NCBI RefSeq assembly: GCF_900096955.1
Contig: NZ_FMYL01000005.1
Coordinates: 150,615-214,614 of the forward strand
Reading direction: 5' to 3'
Source of the DNA: Acinetobacter boissieri
Lineage (GTDB): Bacteria > Pseudomonadota > Gammaproteobacteria > Pseudomonadales > Moraxellaceae
Length of the DNA: 64,000 nucleotides
Shown here: in pieces, positions 1 to 10,091 of the stretch
Numbering within the stretch: the stretch's first letter is position 1
Layout of the letters: each line of letters starts with the position of its first letter
The notes under the pieces: generated by a model
Told to the model about the DNA's origin: nothing
The model's database searches: none
The model's input: only the letters and a program-made list of their open reading frames with translations
Translations under genes and position numbers: made by a program

Positions 1-3000
1 CAACTTGTCCTTGTAAGTTGGTTTTGTCATCAGTGACCACTGCAACGTCAATAAATGTATTCCACTTACTGTCTTTGCTTGTATATTGGGTATTTAAGCC
101 AAATGTTGCGTAGTCACGTCTAAACTGTGGTGCATTGTAAGAGGTTGCACTTGCAGAAGATACGTTGTTTGCCACAGTAACTTGGTCAAGTCTGCGATGC
201 AGAGCATTGGTGTATTCAGCATAAGCACCTACAGAAACTTGATTCGCAACCTGAGCATTCATACGTAACCCAGTATGTAGCTCTGTTTGGTTATTACTCA
301 CAGCACTTACAGTTAAACCTGTGTTATTGTTTTCACGCACACCGTCTAGTTTTACAGCATCATAACTTAGACCAATAAATGGTGTGAATGTAAGCCATTG
401 TTTGAATGTAAAATGTGAACCAAATTCAGCATAAATGCCATAACTGTCTATAGTAGATTTCGTTTGAATACTTTGACTGGTTGTTGCAGTGATGCTGTTA
501 CGGGTAATTTTATTTTTACCTGTACCATAATGTGCATGGCCGAGTATGTACTGGTTTGCAAAGTTATATTTACCATATAGTCCTGAAAAGACTTGATTTA
601 CCTTACTCTTATCGTTATTCAAGCTGTAAGCAGAATCTTCGATATAGTTACTTAAATAGCCACCAATTACACCCTGTGGTACAGCGGTATCTACACCAAC
701 AGTTTGAGTGTTTATATTTGAGGTTACATTGTCCCAACCTTGAGCAGTACTTTTATTTTTAAACACACTTGCTGATGTCCAAACGCCAACCCCTTGTTCT
801 GTAACCCAATTGGCACGATGGTTTACTGAACCATTGACAATAGATTGGTTACGTAGCAATACAGATGGTGTTTCTGCAAAAATAGACCCTGAATTAGAGT
901 TTAAAATAGCTTGAGCCATTGGCGCACTTTCTGCTGCTTGAATACTGACCGCATAATTTACCAGTGCAACATTATTGCTGTTGGTTTGGGCTTGATTGAG
1001 CAGTTTATTTACCACTTCACCACTAGCACTGCTGACAGTTGACGCACCTTGTACCACGCCTACTTTGGCTGCATCGTTATATGCAATATTTGCAATCACA
1101 TTGTTTTGAGAGTCGTAATTGACTTGGTCGACCGTAAGAAACGCACTTGACGCAGATACATCACTAAATTTACCTGTGACCTTATTGGCTTTAAGAACTT
1201 CGTAATAACCTTTAGTAATAAGTGATGAGTTGCTGATATTTTTGTTGGTTACAATCAGTTTGCCATCAAGTGAAGCATTACCTGTAGCTGTAAGTGTTTT
1301 TCCAACACGGTAAGTTAATGTACCAGATGCATTTTGTAGGTAGTCACCATTAATGGTAAAAGCACCATCTTCGGTCGAAAGGTTCCCCAAGTTTGTGACA
1401 CTACCTACATGACCTGTACCTAATAATGCACCGCCATGATTAATCGTGAATGCTGATGCTGTGGTTGAACCCGTGATTTTAAGCTCACCACGGTTCACTG
1501 TTGTTGTACCTGTATACGTATTTGTACCAGAGAGAATCAAGCGTCCATCACCTGTTTTAACGAGGCCTGCATCACCTGAAATATCATTACTAAAAGTAGA
1601 TACGGTGCCTAATGGTAAGTTAGCATTGAAGTCACCAAAGATGGTGCTAAATTTCCCCATGCCTTTTTTTGCTTTTTCATAATTGTAGTAGCCCCAGCCC
1701 GTGGTTTCATTATAAAGACCATTATTTTTAGATTTATCATCTATATATGTCGCAGTTGTTAAGATGGTTTGACGAACTTGGTCATTGCTCATCCAGTCAA
1801 AGTTGTACCAAACTAAAGCTGCTGTTGCGGTAATGTCGGGTGCAGAGCCTGACGTTCCCAAAAATGGCTTTAGACCACCTGTTGATTCATCATAAACATT
1901 ATGTACAAAGTCTGCCCCAATACACCAACGTGCTGCCATGCCACAGGCATTAGAGCCTGAGAAAAAGTCATATTTCTTTAGTTTTTTATGAGTTTCATCT
2001 AGACCAACGGCTACTAATATGCCTTTTTCAAGTGTTGGGTTATTTGTAGGCATTAAAGAATCGTAACTTGGTTGAGAAGAAGCATCATTACCTGCTGCAA
2101 AAACCAGTAGTGCATTTTTATCCACTAACTTTTGTACACTACGAATCACATCTGAGAAAATGAGTAGAGTACTACTGTTAGAATAGTTAAAAATCTTAGT
2201 ATTATTATTGCTTAGTAAGTCATAGGCGATGTCGTGTTTACCTACGTCTAGTGTATTACCTCCTGATTTTTTGTAAATTTGAGCAGCATAAATATCAACA
2301 AAGCCATTTGCAATGCCTGAGTCAACGGAGTTTATACCATTTGCTGCAATGATTTTGCTGACAGGCGTACCATGATCCATCCAATCTTGATCTTCTGGTG
2401 CAGCATTTGTTAAATCTGATTTATCTAATTTATAGCTACCATCTGCATTTGCTAGGTAGTAGTTACCTTTGCCATCCCATATTCTATAGCCAAAACTGTT
2501 TCTATAAATATTTGGATCATTTTCGTCAGTTGTCGTTGCATATTTGTAGTTTCCATACACTTTGGTGACAACACCTTCGAGTGCTTTACTGTGTGCGATG
2601 GCCCCTGAGTCAACAACAGCTACTTTTATTTTTGAAGATGCATTTGTATTTTTATCAATGACAATGCTTTTATCTGGGTCTTGTTGAAGTGTTATTACAG
2701 GAGCAAGTTCAGGAGTAGGAGCTGGTGTTGGGGCAGGAACTGGTTCAGGAGCTGGTGTAGGAGTCGGTGCTGGTACAGGAGCTGGTGTTGGCGCAGGAAC
2801 TGGAGCCGGTGTTGGTGTTGGCGCAGGAGTTGGAGTCGGTTCAGGAGCTGGTGTTGGTGCCGGTGTTGGAACTGGTGTAGGTGTTGGAGCTGGTGCAGGA
2901 GCCGGTGTTGGCGCAGGAGTTGGAGTCGGTACAGGAGCTGGTGTTGTTGGTGCTGGAGCAGGAACTGGAGCCGGTGTTGGTACCGGTGCTGGTGTTGGCG

Positions 3001-3511
3001 CAGGAGTTGGAGTCGGTACAGGAGCTGGTGTTGGTGCCGGTGTTGGAACTGGTTCTGGAGCCGGTGTTGGTACCGGTGCTGGTGTTGGTGCCGGTGTTGG
3101 AACTGGTTCTGGAGCCGGTGTTGGTACCGGTGCTGGTGTTGGCGCAGGAGTTGGAGTCGGTTCAGGCGCAGGAGTTGGAGTCGGCTCAGGAGCAGGAGTT
3201 GGTGTTGGAGTCGGTGCTGGTGCAGGAGTTGGAGCAGGAACTGGAGCCGGTGTTGGAGTCGGTTCAGGAGCAGGAACTGGAGCCGGTGTTGGAGCCGGAG
3301 CAGGAACTGGTGTAGGTGTTGGAGCTGGTGCAGGAACTGGTGTAGGTGTTGGAGCTGGTGCAGGTACCGGAGTAGGAGAGGGTGTTGGTGTAAGGATTGG
3401 TGTTGGTGTTGGATTGCTCTTAACACCTTCTTCACCACCACAACCTGTCATAATAAGTGAGCTAATAAGAATAGCTAATGTCGTTTTTGGAAAATCAAGA
3501 TGATTTTTCAT
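1..3511 (-). CDS. Subtilisin-family (S8) lipo-autotransporter, 3' end outside window
   Basis: Reading the minus strand from the ATG at 3511 gives an open frame of 1170 codons that runs off the window start. Residues 1-24 look like a lipoprotein signal (hydrophobic stretch, then MTGC with Cys24). Residues about 32-272 are a Pro-Thr/Pro-Ala spacer. An S8 protease domain follows with its triad visible: Asp301 in VVDSG, His380 in DHGTP and Ser554 in GTSGSAP. An autotransporter passenger repeat ([18 protein letters not shown]) follows, then a C-terminal beta-barrel from about residue 900 that is cut by the window edge. The layout resembles NalP of Neisseria, a surface lipidated protease autotransporter that cleaves other surface proteins; that role here is inference. 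The intact triad suggests an active enzyme. Single gene, with no partner on this strand. Confidence 0.88.
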   Translation of the reverse strand, partial: MKNHLDFPKTTLAILISSLIMTGCGGEEGVKSNPTPTPILTPTPSPTPVPAPAPTPTPVPAPAPTPTPVPAPAPTPAPVPAPEPTPTPAPVPAPTPAPAPTPTPTPAPEPTPTPAPEPTPTPAPTPAPVPTPAPEPVPTPAPTPAPVPTPAPEPVPTPAPTPAPVPTPTPAPTPAPVPTPAPVPAPAPTTPAPVPTPTPAPTPAPAPAPTPTPVPTPAPTPAPEPTPTPAPTPTPAPVPAPTPAPVPAPTPTPAPEPVPAPTPAPTPELAPVITLQQDPDKSIVIDKNTNASSKIKVAVVDSGAIAHSKALEGVVTKVYGNYKYATTTDENDPNIYRNSFGYRIWDGKGNYYLANADGSYKLDKSDLTNAAPEDQDWMDHGTPVSKIIAANGINSVDSGIANGFVDIYAAQIYKKSGGNTLDVGKHDIAYDLLSNNNTKIFNYSNSSTLLIFSDVIRSVQKLVDKNALLVFAAGNDASSQPSYDSLMPTNNPTLEKGILVAVGLDETHKKLKKYDFFSGSNACGMAARWCIGADFVHNVYDESTGGLKPFLGTSGSAPDITATAALVWYNFDWMSNDQVRQTILTTATYIDDKSKNNGLYNETTGWGYYNYEKAKKGMGKFSTIFGDFNANLPLGTVSTFSNDISGDAGLVKTGDGRLILSGTNTYTGTTTVNRGELKITGSTTASAFTINHGGALLGTGHVGSVTNLGNLSTEDGAFTINGDYLQNASGTLTYRVGKTLTATGNASLDGKLIVTNKNISNSSLITKGYYEVLKANKVTGKFSDVSASSAFLTVDQVNYDSQNNVIANIAYNDAAKVGVVQGASTVSSASGEVVNKLLNQAQTNSNNVALVNYAVSIQAAESAPMAQAILNSNSGSIFAETPSVLLRNQSIVNGSVNHRANWVTEQGVGVWTSASVFKNKSTAQGWDNVTSNINTQTVGVDTAVPQGVIGGYLSNYIEDSAYSLNNDKSKVNQVFSGLYGKYNFANQYILGHAHYGTGKNKITRNSITATTSQSIQTKSTIDSYGIYAEFGSHFTFKQWLTFTPFIGLSYDAVKLDGVRENNNTGLTVSAVSNNQTELHTGLRMNAQVANQVSVGAYAEYTNALHRRLDQVTVANNVSSASATSYNAPQFRRDYATFGLNTQYTSKDSKWNTFIDVAVVTDDKTNLQGQV
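2696..3418 (-). repeat. Proline-rich low-complexity tract in the autotransporter
   Basis: About 240 codons in which nearly every second residue is proline, alternating with Thr, Ala, Val or Glu ([18 protein letters not shown] style). At DNA level it is an irregular 6-bp-based repeat. It separates the lipidated N-terminus from the protease domain and probably acts as a stiff tether. Long open frames in other frames and on the opposite strand here are by-products of the repeat. Confidence 0.9.
3024..3131. repeat. Two exact 54-bp tandem units
   Basis: Positions 3024-3077 and 3078-3131 are identical. They encode 18 residues each of the proline-rich spacer, so copy-number change would keep the frame. 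A third partial unit follows and diverges within about ten bases. Confidence 0.9.
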
Positions 3512-3918
3512 GTATCCCCAGTTTACAATAAACTTACAAAGTATGATTATTGTAAACTTAGCTTTTATATTCAATGACTAAATATATTATTTTTTAATAA
3601 AAAATTAAGATTTTAAAAATATGACGAAGTAACAAGTAATGTTGAGAGGTAATCATACTTGAATAGGTATAGGTCATCGTTGTAAAAAATCTAACTTATG
3701 TTAGTTTACAAAATTAATTCTAAATAAATTGTTTACTCTACCTATATAGACCGTTATCCAATATAGATGAGATTTCCGTTTAGATTTCGGAAGAATATGG
3801 CCTTACCCATAAGTGATTATAAAATTAGTTATTTAGAAATACGATCGAAAATCAATATGCCTGATTAATGTTTGATTATAGAAGTTAAGGCTGAGGTAGA
3901 ATATAAAAATATAGACAT

Positions 3919-3953
3919 AAAAAAATGCGTAGCGGTTGGGGGACCACTACGCA
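3919..3953 (-). terminator. Rho-independent terminator
   Basis: A ten-base stem with one mismatch (TGCGTAGTGG / CCGCTACGCA), C-rich loop and seven T on the minus strand. It can end the candidate small RNA and any read-through from trpS. Confidence 0.75.
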
Positions 3954-4095
3954 CAAAATTGAATCAAGATAGGGGGCGACCTATCTGTCTTTCTATGTTT
4001 CTATAGTAGACAGTTTGATTTAGCTTTTCAGTCAACATGCTGTATCAGTATGTTATGTTATGTAAGAAATGACCAAATTGCGTAAGTCAAACCAA
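3919..4095 (-). ncRNA. aar: Candidate Aar-like small RNA downstream of trpS
   Basis: The gap after trpS holds two adjacent hairpins on the minus strand: 3967-3984 (GATAGG...CCTATC) and 3926-3953 (TGCGTAGTGG...CCGCTACGCA with one mismatch). The second is followed by a run of seven T. The Hfq-dependent sRNA Aar of A. baylyi is reported between trpS and sucD and is about 180 nt, so position and terminator fit. The 5' end is uncertain: a weak -10 (TACTAT, 4003-4008) would give about 78 nt, while a start near 4095 would give about 180 nt. I could not compare the sequence with Aar itself. Confidence 0.5.
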
Positions 4096-4110
4096 AGAGG
4101 ATCACGTATT

Positions 4111-5121
4111 TTAAAATTTAAACATGCCAAGACCGTGTTTAATTTCATCTAAAGTACTTTGAGTAATGATCTGGCATTTTTGAGTACCGGCTTTGAGTAC
4201 ATCCATAATGTAGTCTGGGTCTTTTGATAGCTCATTACGGCGATCTCTGATTGGTTCAATCATTTCTTTGAGAACGGCCTCCAAACGTTTTTTAACTGTG
4301 CCATCGCCTAAACCACCACGGCGATAATGTGCTTTAAGTTCTTCGACTTCTTCTTTGTTTGGGTCAAAAGCGTCTAAGTAAGTAAATACCACATTGCCTT
4401 CTACTTGACCTGGGTCTTCAATCCGTAAATGATTAGGGTCGGTATACATTGCATTAACAGCTTTTTTAATGTCTTTATCTGTGGCATTTAATACAATGGT
4501 ATTACCTAAAGATTTTGACATTTTCGCTTTACCATCAAAGCCCGGTAATCGCCCTGTTTTTGATAGTAGTGCTTTACATTCAGGTAAAATATCTTGTCCA
4601 ATTTGGCGGTTAAGACGGCGTACAATTTCGTTGGTTTGTTCAATCATTGGAATTTGATCTTCGCCTACAGGCACAACGCTGGCTTTAAATGCAGTAATGT
4701 CTGCAGCTTGTGCAACAGGGTAGCATAAGAAACCTGCTGGAATATCTCGTTCAAAACCACGCATTTGAATTTCAGATTTAATGGTGGGATTACGTTCTAA
4801 ACGAGACACCGTTACAAAATTCAAATAGAGCATGGTCAATTCATTGAGTGCAGGTAAATGAGATTGCACACAAATAGTGGTTTTGCTTGGATCTATCCCT
4901 ACAGCTAAATAATCTGTAGCCACTTCTATAATGTTACGACGTACTTTTTCAAAATTATCTGCATTGTCTGTAAGTGCTTGAGCATCTGCTAATAAAATAT
5001 GTTGATGGTGAGAGTCTTGTAATCCTACACGAGAACGCAGTGAACCCACAAAATGGCCAAGATGAAGCTGTCCTGTTGGACGATCGCCAGTTAAAATAAT
5101 TGGGCGTTGATCTGTGGTCAT
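4111..5121 (-). CDS. trpS: Tryptophanyl-tRNA synthetase
   Basis: Charges tRNA-Trp with tryptophan in the cytoplasm. Class I synthetase signatures are present: TGDRPTGQLHLGHF near the N-terminus (HIGH-type) and KMSKS in the second half (AKMSKSLGN). 336 residues is normal for the family. A TTG three codons upstream (5130) gives a longer frame, but AGGA at 5131-5134 is nine bases before the ATG at 5121 and would touch the TTG, so the ATG is chosen. Transcribed alone; the candidate Aar RNA lies downstream. Confidence 0.95.
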   Translation of the reverse strand: MTTDQRPIILTGDRPTGQLHLGHFVGSLRSRVGLQDSHHQHILLADAQALTDNADNFEKVRRNIIEVATDYLAVGIDPSKTTICVQSHLPALNELTMLYLNFVTVSRLERNPTIKSEIQMRGFERDIPAGFLCYPVAQAADITAFKASVVPVGEDQIPMIEQTNEIVRRLNRQIGQDILPECKALLSKTGRLPGFDGKAKMSKSLGNTIVLNATDKDIKKAVNAMYTDPNHLRIEDPGQVEGNVVFTYLDAFDPNKEEVEELKAHYRRGGLGDGTVKKRLEAVLKEMIEPIRDRRNELSKDPDYIMDVLKAGTQKCQIITQSTLDEIKHGLGMFKF

Positions 5122-5314
5122 ACGAGTCAATCCTAAATGTTTTGTTGTTAGTGATAATTTAACTATTGTACGATATTCAACGGCAATATGTGATAGTTTG
5201 CCAATAATCTCACTTTTCTGTTGTAATATTTATAGATATATCGCGTTTATATTGGCTAAGGTTACAGAATATCTTTAATATAAAGTTAAAATCAAAACAA
5301 AAGACAGGTGTGTT

Positions 5315-6232
5315 ATGGCGGGTAGTTTACTGCTTTTACTAGATGATATTGCAACTGTACTAGATGATGTTGCTGTGATGAGCAAAACAGCAGCAAAACA
5401 AACAGCAGGTGTGTTGGGTGATGACTTAGCATTGAATGCACAACAGGTGACAGGCGTTAAAGCAGATAGAGAGTTACCTGTCGTTTGGAAAGTGGCTAAA
5501 GGCTCTTTTTTTAATAAGTGTATTTTAGTACCGTTAGCTTTATTAATAAGTGTATTTATACCGTGGTTAATTACGCCACTTTTAGTGATTGGTGGTTTGT
5601 TTTTATGCTATGAAGGCGTAGAAAAAGTAATGCATATGTTTATGCATAAATCGTCAAGTGAACAAGCACAGACACAAAATAATCAGCCTCAAGACTTAGC
5701 AAGTTACGAAAATGAAAAAGTGAAAGGGGCAATTCGTACAGACTTTATTTTATCTGCAGAAATTATTGTCATTACTTTAGGTACAGTTGCTACGGCACCA
5801 CTCATTGATAAAATAGCAGTCATGAGCATTATTTCAATTGCAATGACGATTGGTGTATATGGCTTTGTAGCATTGATTGTAAAAATTGATGATTTTGGAT
5901 TGTTTTTACAAACAAAAACATCAGCTTGGCAGAAAAAAATAGGCCAAATCCTCTTGGCTTTCGCTCCTAAGTTAATGAAAACGTTGTCTGTGGTCGGTAC
6001 GGTAGCAATGTTTTTAGTCGGTGGCGGAATTATTGCACATGCTGTACCTGCCATTCATCATTTTACCGAGCATAATACTGAAAGTTTAGGAAGTATTCCA
6101 AATGTTGGTTTTATTATTGGTAGTTTAGTACCAACGGGAGTGAACCTAATTTTAGGTATGCTTGCTGGTGCAGTTGTCGTAGTTGTTGTGATGTTGCTAC
6201 AAAAAATATTTAAAAAAACATCTATATCATAA
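5315..6232 (+). CDS. DUF808/YedI-family inner membrane protein
   Basis: 305 residues starting [20 protein letters not shown], the conserved opening of the DUF808 (YedI) family. Several hydrophobic segments follow: about 70-110, 140-200, 215-250 and 265-300. A cytoplasmic Gln-rich stretch lies near 115-130. Family function is not established. It sits 33 bp upstream of the YpfJ-type peptidase gene on the same strand and may be co-transcribed with it. The start is backed by AGGTG upstream. Confidence 0.85.
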   Translation: MAGSLLLLLDDIATVLDDVAVMSKTAAKQTAGVLGDDLALNAQQVTGVKADRELPVVWKVAKGSFFNKCILVPLALLISVFIPWLITPLLVIGGLFLCYEGVEKVMHMFMHKSSSEQAQTQNNQPQDLASYENEKVKGAIRTDFILSAEIIVITLGTVATAPLIDKIAVMSIISIAMTIGVYGFVALIVKIDDFGLFLQTKTSAWQKKIGQILLAFAPKLMKTLSVVGTVAMFLVGGGIIAHAVPAIHHFTEHNTESLGSIPNVGFIIGSLVPTGVNLILGMLAGAVVVVVVMLLQKIFKKTSIS

Positions 6233-6265
6233 TGTTGCAATAAAAAATTATAAAGGTAAATCATT

Positions 6266-7171
6266 ATGCGCTGGAAAGACCGAGAACAAAGTCAAAATGT
6301 TGAGGATCGTCGTGGTGGTGGTGCTGTAAAAACAGGTGGAATTAGTATTGCTGGTTTGGTTGTGGCATTTGTAGCATGGAAATTTTTTGGTGCAGATCCA
6401 CAGCAGGCTTACCAAGCGACCAAGCAAATTACATCACAAACATCTGGGCAAACGCAGGGGCAGGCATTACGTCAGCCTACTGCTGATCAGGCCGAATCTA
6501 AACAGTTTGTAACCACTGTATTGGCGGATACAGAAAAAACATGGTCGCAAATTTTTAAAGAACAAGGCAAACAGTATATACCGCCAAAGATTGTTTTATA
6601 TACGGGTACAACACCAACTGCATGTGGTGCAGGGCAAGCTGCAATGGGGCCATTTTATTGTCCTGCTGACCAAAAAGTGTATTTAGACACCACATTTTTT
6701 CAAGAAATGCGCAGTAAAATGGGTATTTCAGGTGAAAAAAATCAAACTGAACTTAACGCAAAAGGGCAAGCGGGCGATTTTGCAATGGCTTATGTTATTG
6801 CACATGAGGTAGGCCACCACGTACAAAGTTTATTGGGTATTTCAAAACAAGTATCACAATTGAGTCGTCAATCGAATCAGAAAATGGCAAACCAGCTGTC
6901 TGTTCGCCAAGAGCTACAAGCAGACTGTTTTTCTGGCGTGTGGGCAAAACGTACCAATGATCGTGAACAGTTTTTAGATGAAGGTGACGTTGCTGAAGCG
7001 ATGGACGCTGCACAAAAAATTGGTGATGATTACTTACAAAAACGTGCTACGGGGCAAATTGTACCAGACAGTTTTACGCATGGTACAAGCGCACAGCGTA
7101 TGCACTGGTTTGATCGTGGTTTTCAATCTGGCAATATCAGTAGTTGTGATAGTTTTGGGCAAGAGATTTAA
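6266..7171 (+). CDS. YpfJ-type neutral zinc metallopeptidase
   Basis: 301 residues. The N-terminus has the family signature MRWKDREQSQNVEDRRG, then one transmembrane segment (about 27-45), then a periplasmic or extracytoplasmic zinc-peptidase domain with HEVGHHVQ (HExxH) and a downstream QELQADCFSGVWA motif that probably supplies the third ligand. These are the marks of the putative neutral zinc metallopeptidase family (COG2321). Substrate unknown. AAAGG lies eight bases before the ATG. Confidence 0.9.
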   Translation: MRWKDREQSQNVEDRRGGGAVKTGGISIAGLVVAFVAWKFFGADPQQAYQATKQITSQTSGQTQGQALRQPTADQAESKQFVTTVLADTEKTWSQIFKEQGKQYIPPKIVLYTGTTPTACGAGQAAMGPFYCPADQKVYLDTTFFQEMRSKMGISGEKNQTELNAKGQAGDFAMAYVIAHEVGHHVQSLLGISKQVSQLSRQSNQKMANQLSVRQELQADCFSGVWAKRTNDREQFLDEGDVAEAMDAAQKIGDDYLQKRATGQIVPDSFTHGTSAQRMHWFDRGFQSGNISSCDSFGQEI

Positions 7172-7253
7172 CTAAAATGCACGGCTTAAAAGAGTAAAGT
7201 GAAAAAGCTTTACTTTTTTAAGCATGATATATTTGTAAAATAAGAGCTTAAAT

Positions 7254-7736
7254 ATGAAGCAAATCCATGTTTTTACTTTACACGTTGAAGATGCAGAAAA
7301 AACATTTCAACCTTTAAAAAACAAAGAGATTTATCATTTTATTTCAGATATTCAATACAGCCATATAAATGAGTTAAAAAAACGATATCAGTGTTTAGTC
7401 GGTGGTTCATTAAATAATAATGAGAGATGGTTGAATTGGATCGTTTATCAAGACGACAAGAAAACTGTGCCAGTAGGCACAATACAAGCCACTATTTTAA
7501 AAGATGAACAAAAAGCATATGTTGGCTATGTTATGTTTAAAGAGTTTTGGAATCAAGGTTATGGGACAGCTGCATTAAATTGGTTAATTCAGTTTCTGAT
7601 TGAAAATATAAATATAAAAAGTTTAGAAGCATCTGTTGATATGTGTAATATGTATTCTATTCGATTACTCGAAAAATTCTTATTTGAACGAGTTGGTACA
7701 GATGGCGGTGATTTTATTTATAGAAGAGATTTATAA
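7254..7736 (+). CDS. GNAT-family N-acetyltransferase
   Basis: 160 residues. The acetyl-CoA loop is seen as FWNQGYGTAAL, and the C-terminal part (MYSIRLLEKFLFERVG) matches the usual GNAT end. It resembles the RimJ/RimL-like side of the family. Substrate cannot be told. Stands alone between the peptidase gene and the M13 peptidase gene. Confidence 0.8.
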   Translation: MKQIHVFTLHVEDAEKTFQPLKNKEIYHFISDIQYSHINELKKRYQCLVGGSLNNNERWLNWIVYQDDKKTVPVGTIQATILKDEQKAYVGYVMFKEFWNQGYGTAALNWLIQFLIENINIKSLEASVDMCNMYSIRLLEKFLFERVGTDGGDFIYRRDL

Positions 7737-7828
7737 TATATATATTGGTATATTTTTTGCTTTCTTTGTAAATTAGTGAGCTTTATTTTTTGATAGTAAA
7801 GCTTAAAATTACAATAGAGGGTTTTTCA

Positions 7829-9856
7829 TTGAAATTTAAATGTATAAAAACAGCACTATTAAGTGCCATGCTTTTAACAAGTTTAACCGTGTATGCTGAA
7901 GGAAGTAAGTCGGGAATTGAATCTCAGTATTTTGACAATAGTACCAAGCCTACAGACGACTTTTACCAGCACACTAATGGTGTGTGGTTAAAAAACAATA
8001 GTATTCCCGATGATAAATCTATATGGGGAACATTCACAATTTTACGTGAACAATCTATAAGTCAAATACATGATATTGTGAATAGTGTATTGAGTAAAAG
8101 TTTTTCTCAGGGTACAGATGAACAAAAAGTTGCAGACTTATATTCTAGTTTTATGAATGAAAATGAAATTAACAAATTAGGTTATCAGCCCATACAGGCA
8201 GAAATTGCAAAAGTTAATTCTTTAGAAACAAAAAAAGATATTGCGAGTTTAGTTGCAAATTTTTCAAAAATCGGGGTAACCACACCTTTTGATATTGGGG
8301 TTACGCAAGATATGAAGAACTCGACGAAGATCATTGTTGAGTTGTATCAAAGTGGCTTAGGGTTACCTGATCGTGACTATTATTTAAAAGATGATAAAAA
8401 GTTTAAAGAAATAAGACAAAGCTATTTAAATTATATTGAAAAAACATTGCGTTTGGTTGGTGATACTGATGCAAAAAACAGCGCAAAAAATGTCTTACGT
8501 TTAGAAACTCAACTTGCACAAGCTCAGTGGACGAATGTACAAAATAGAGACACACCAAAAACATATAATATTTATAAAACTAAAGACTTAGCTACACTGA
8601 GCTCGCAGATTGATTGGAAACAATATTTAGATGTAGAAGGCTTGACTGGAAAAATTGACACCATTCAGGTTGCACAGCCTAGCTTTGTTAAAGCATTAGA
8701 TCCAATTGTTCGTAATAATTCTCTGGCTGTATGGCAATCATATTTTAAATTTCATTTAGTCAATAATTTTTCACCGTTATTGAGCCAAGAATTTGTTGAT
8801 AATCAATTTAATTTTTACAGTACTCAGTTAAGAGAGATCAAGCAACAAAAGCCTCGTTGGAAGCGAGGTGTTGACGTTGTTCAAGAATCTTTAGGTGAAA
8901 GCTTAGGAAAAATTTATGTTGAAAAAAACTTTTCACCTGAACAGAAACAGCGTATGGAGGATTTAGTACATAATCTTTTAAAAGCGTATGAACAAAGCAT
9001 TAATAAGTTAGATTGGATGAGTACGGAAACTAAAATAAAAGCAAAAGAAAAGCTCTCAAAAATTTCGGTAAAAATTGGTTATCCAAATAAATGGCGTGAC
9101 TATTCTGGTTTAAATATTGTGAGTGGTGATTTAGTTGGTAATGTCATACGCTCTCGTGAGTTTGAGCATCAGTATGCATTAAGTAAACTTGGCAAACCAG
9201 TCGATCGTGACGAGTGGGGGATGTTACCACAAACAGTAAATGCTTATTACAACGCAACGCTAAATGAAATTGTATTCCCTGCAGCAATACTACAACCACC
9301 ATTTTTTGATATGGAAGCAGATGATGCAGTCAATTATGGTGCAATTGGCGCGATTATTGGGCATGAGATTAGTCACGGCTTTGATGATCAAGGAAGTCAA
9401 TTTGATGCGATGGGGAATATGAAAAACTGGTGGACGCCTGAGGATCAAAAAAAGTTTAAAGAAAAAACAAAAGCATTAATTGCACAATACAACAATTATG
9501 AGGTATTACCTGGTTATCACGTGAATGGTGAGTTAACTTTAGGTGAGAATATTGCAGATAACTCTGGACTGTCAATTGCTTATAAAGCATATGAGCTCTC
9601 GCTAAATGGTAAGCCTTCTCCTGTCATTGACCATTTAACCGGTGAACAGCGTTTTTATATTGGTTGGGCACAAGCTTGGCGTGAAAAAATAAGAGATGGG
9701 CAACAACTTGAGTACCTGAAATCTGATCCACATTCTCCAAATAAAGTACGAGGAAATGTAACTTTACTTAATCAAACCCCGTTTTATGATGCATTTGGTG
9801 TAAAAAAAGGCGATCAAATGTATCTTGCGCCAGAGAAGCGAGTATCTATTTGGTAG
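7829..9856 (+). CDS. pepO: Secreted M13-family zinc endopeptidase (PepO/neprilysin type)
   Basis: The M13 family cleaves oligopeptides. The catalytic HEISH (HExxH, in IGHEISHGFDDQG) and the downstream GENIADNSG third-ligand motif are both present. The frame is open from a TTG at 7790, but the better start is the TTG at 7829, seven bases after AGAGGG. It yields MKFKCIKTALLSAMLLTSL, a clean signal peptide with likely cleavage after VYA, so the enzyme is periplasmic or secreted. 675 residues fits the family. Confidence 0.9.
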   Translation: MKFKCIKTALLSAMLLTSLTVYAEGSKSGIESQYFDNSTKPTDDFYQHTNGVWLKNNSIPDDKSIWGTFTILREQSISQIHDIVNSVLSKSFSQGTDEQKVADLYSSFMNENEINKLGYQPIQAEIAKVNSLETKKDIASLVANFSKIGVTTPFDIGVTQDMKNSTKIIVELYQSGLGLPDRDYYLKDDKKFKEIRQSYLNYIEKTLRLVGDTDAKNSAKNVLRLETQLAQAQWTNVQNRDTPKTYNIYKTKDLATLSSQIDWKQYLDVEGLTGKIDTIQVAQPSFVKALDPIVRNNSLAVWQSYFKFHLVNNFSPLLSQEFVDNQFNFYSTQLREIKQQKPRWKRGVDVVQESLGESLGKIYVEKNFSPEQKQRMEDLVHNLLKAYEQSINKLDWMSTETKIKAKEKLSKISVKIGYPNKWRDYSGLNIVSGDLVGNVIRSREFEHQYALSKLGKPVDRDEWGMLPQTVNAYYNATLNEIVFPAAILQPPFFDMEADDAVNYGAIGAIIGHEISHGFDDQGSQFDAMGNMKNWWTPEDQKKFKEKTKALIAQYNNYEVLPGYHVNGELTLGENIADNSGLSIAYKAYELSLNGKPSPVIDHLTGEQRFYIGWAQAWREKIRDGQQLEYLKSDPHSPNKVRGNVTLLNQTPFYDAFGVKKGDQMYLAPEKRVSIW

Positions 9857-9867
9857 TTTCTGTGACG

Positions 9868-9920
9868 TAATCAATCAAGATAACTCCTTTAATTGATTAG
9901 GGGAGTTATCTTAGATAACT
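9868..9920 (+). promoter_or_regulatory. Cluster of three overlapping inverted repeats
   Basis: Three hairpins compete for the same bases just after pepO: 9868-9875 with 9892-9899 (TAATCAAT/ATTGATTA), 9877-9887 with 9902-9912 (AAGATAACTCC/GGAGTTATCTT), and 9904-9911 with 9913-9920 (AGTTATCT/AGATAACT). No good T-run follows, so it is not a standard terminator. The rest of 9921-10079 is AT-rich with no gene. Confidence 0.5.
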
Positions 9921-10091
9921 TAAATAATATTTTAAAATAAAAGTTTTGCATTTATTTTATCTATTTAAATCGTTAATATTTTTTCTAGTTTATAGTAAAA
10001 ATCACTTAATTTAATATAAAAAAGTTGCTTATTGATGTGTATTATCACTGGATAAGGGGGAGGTTATTACGTAGTCAAATTGGGAGAGGGT

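Noticed and set aside
2681..3460. A long plus-strand frame rich in Cys, Trp, Arg and Ser, and two further frames of Gln/His/Leu or Val/Leu/Glu
   Set aside because: They are other readings of the proline repeat of the autotransporter; repeat composition keeps all frames open.
7790..7828. Longer N-terminus for the M13 peptidase from the TTG at 7790
   Set aside because: It would bury the signal peptide; the TTG at 7829 has AGAGGG at ideal spacing.
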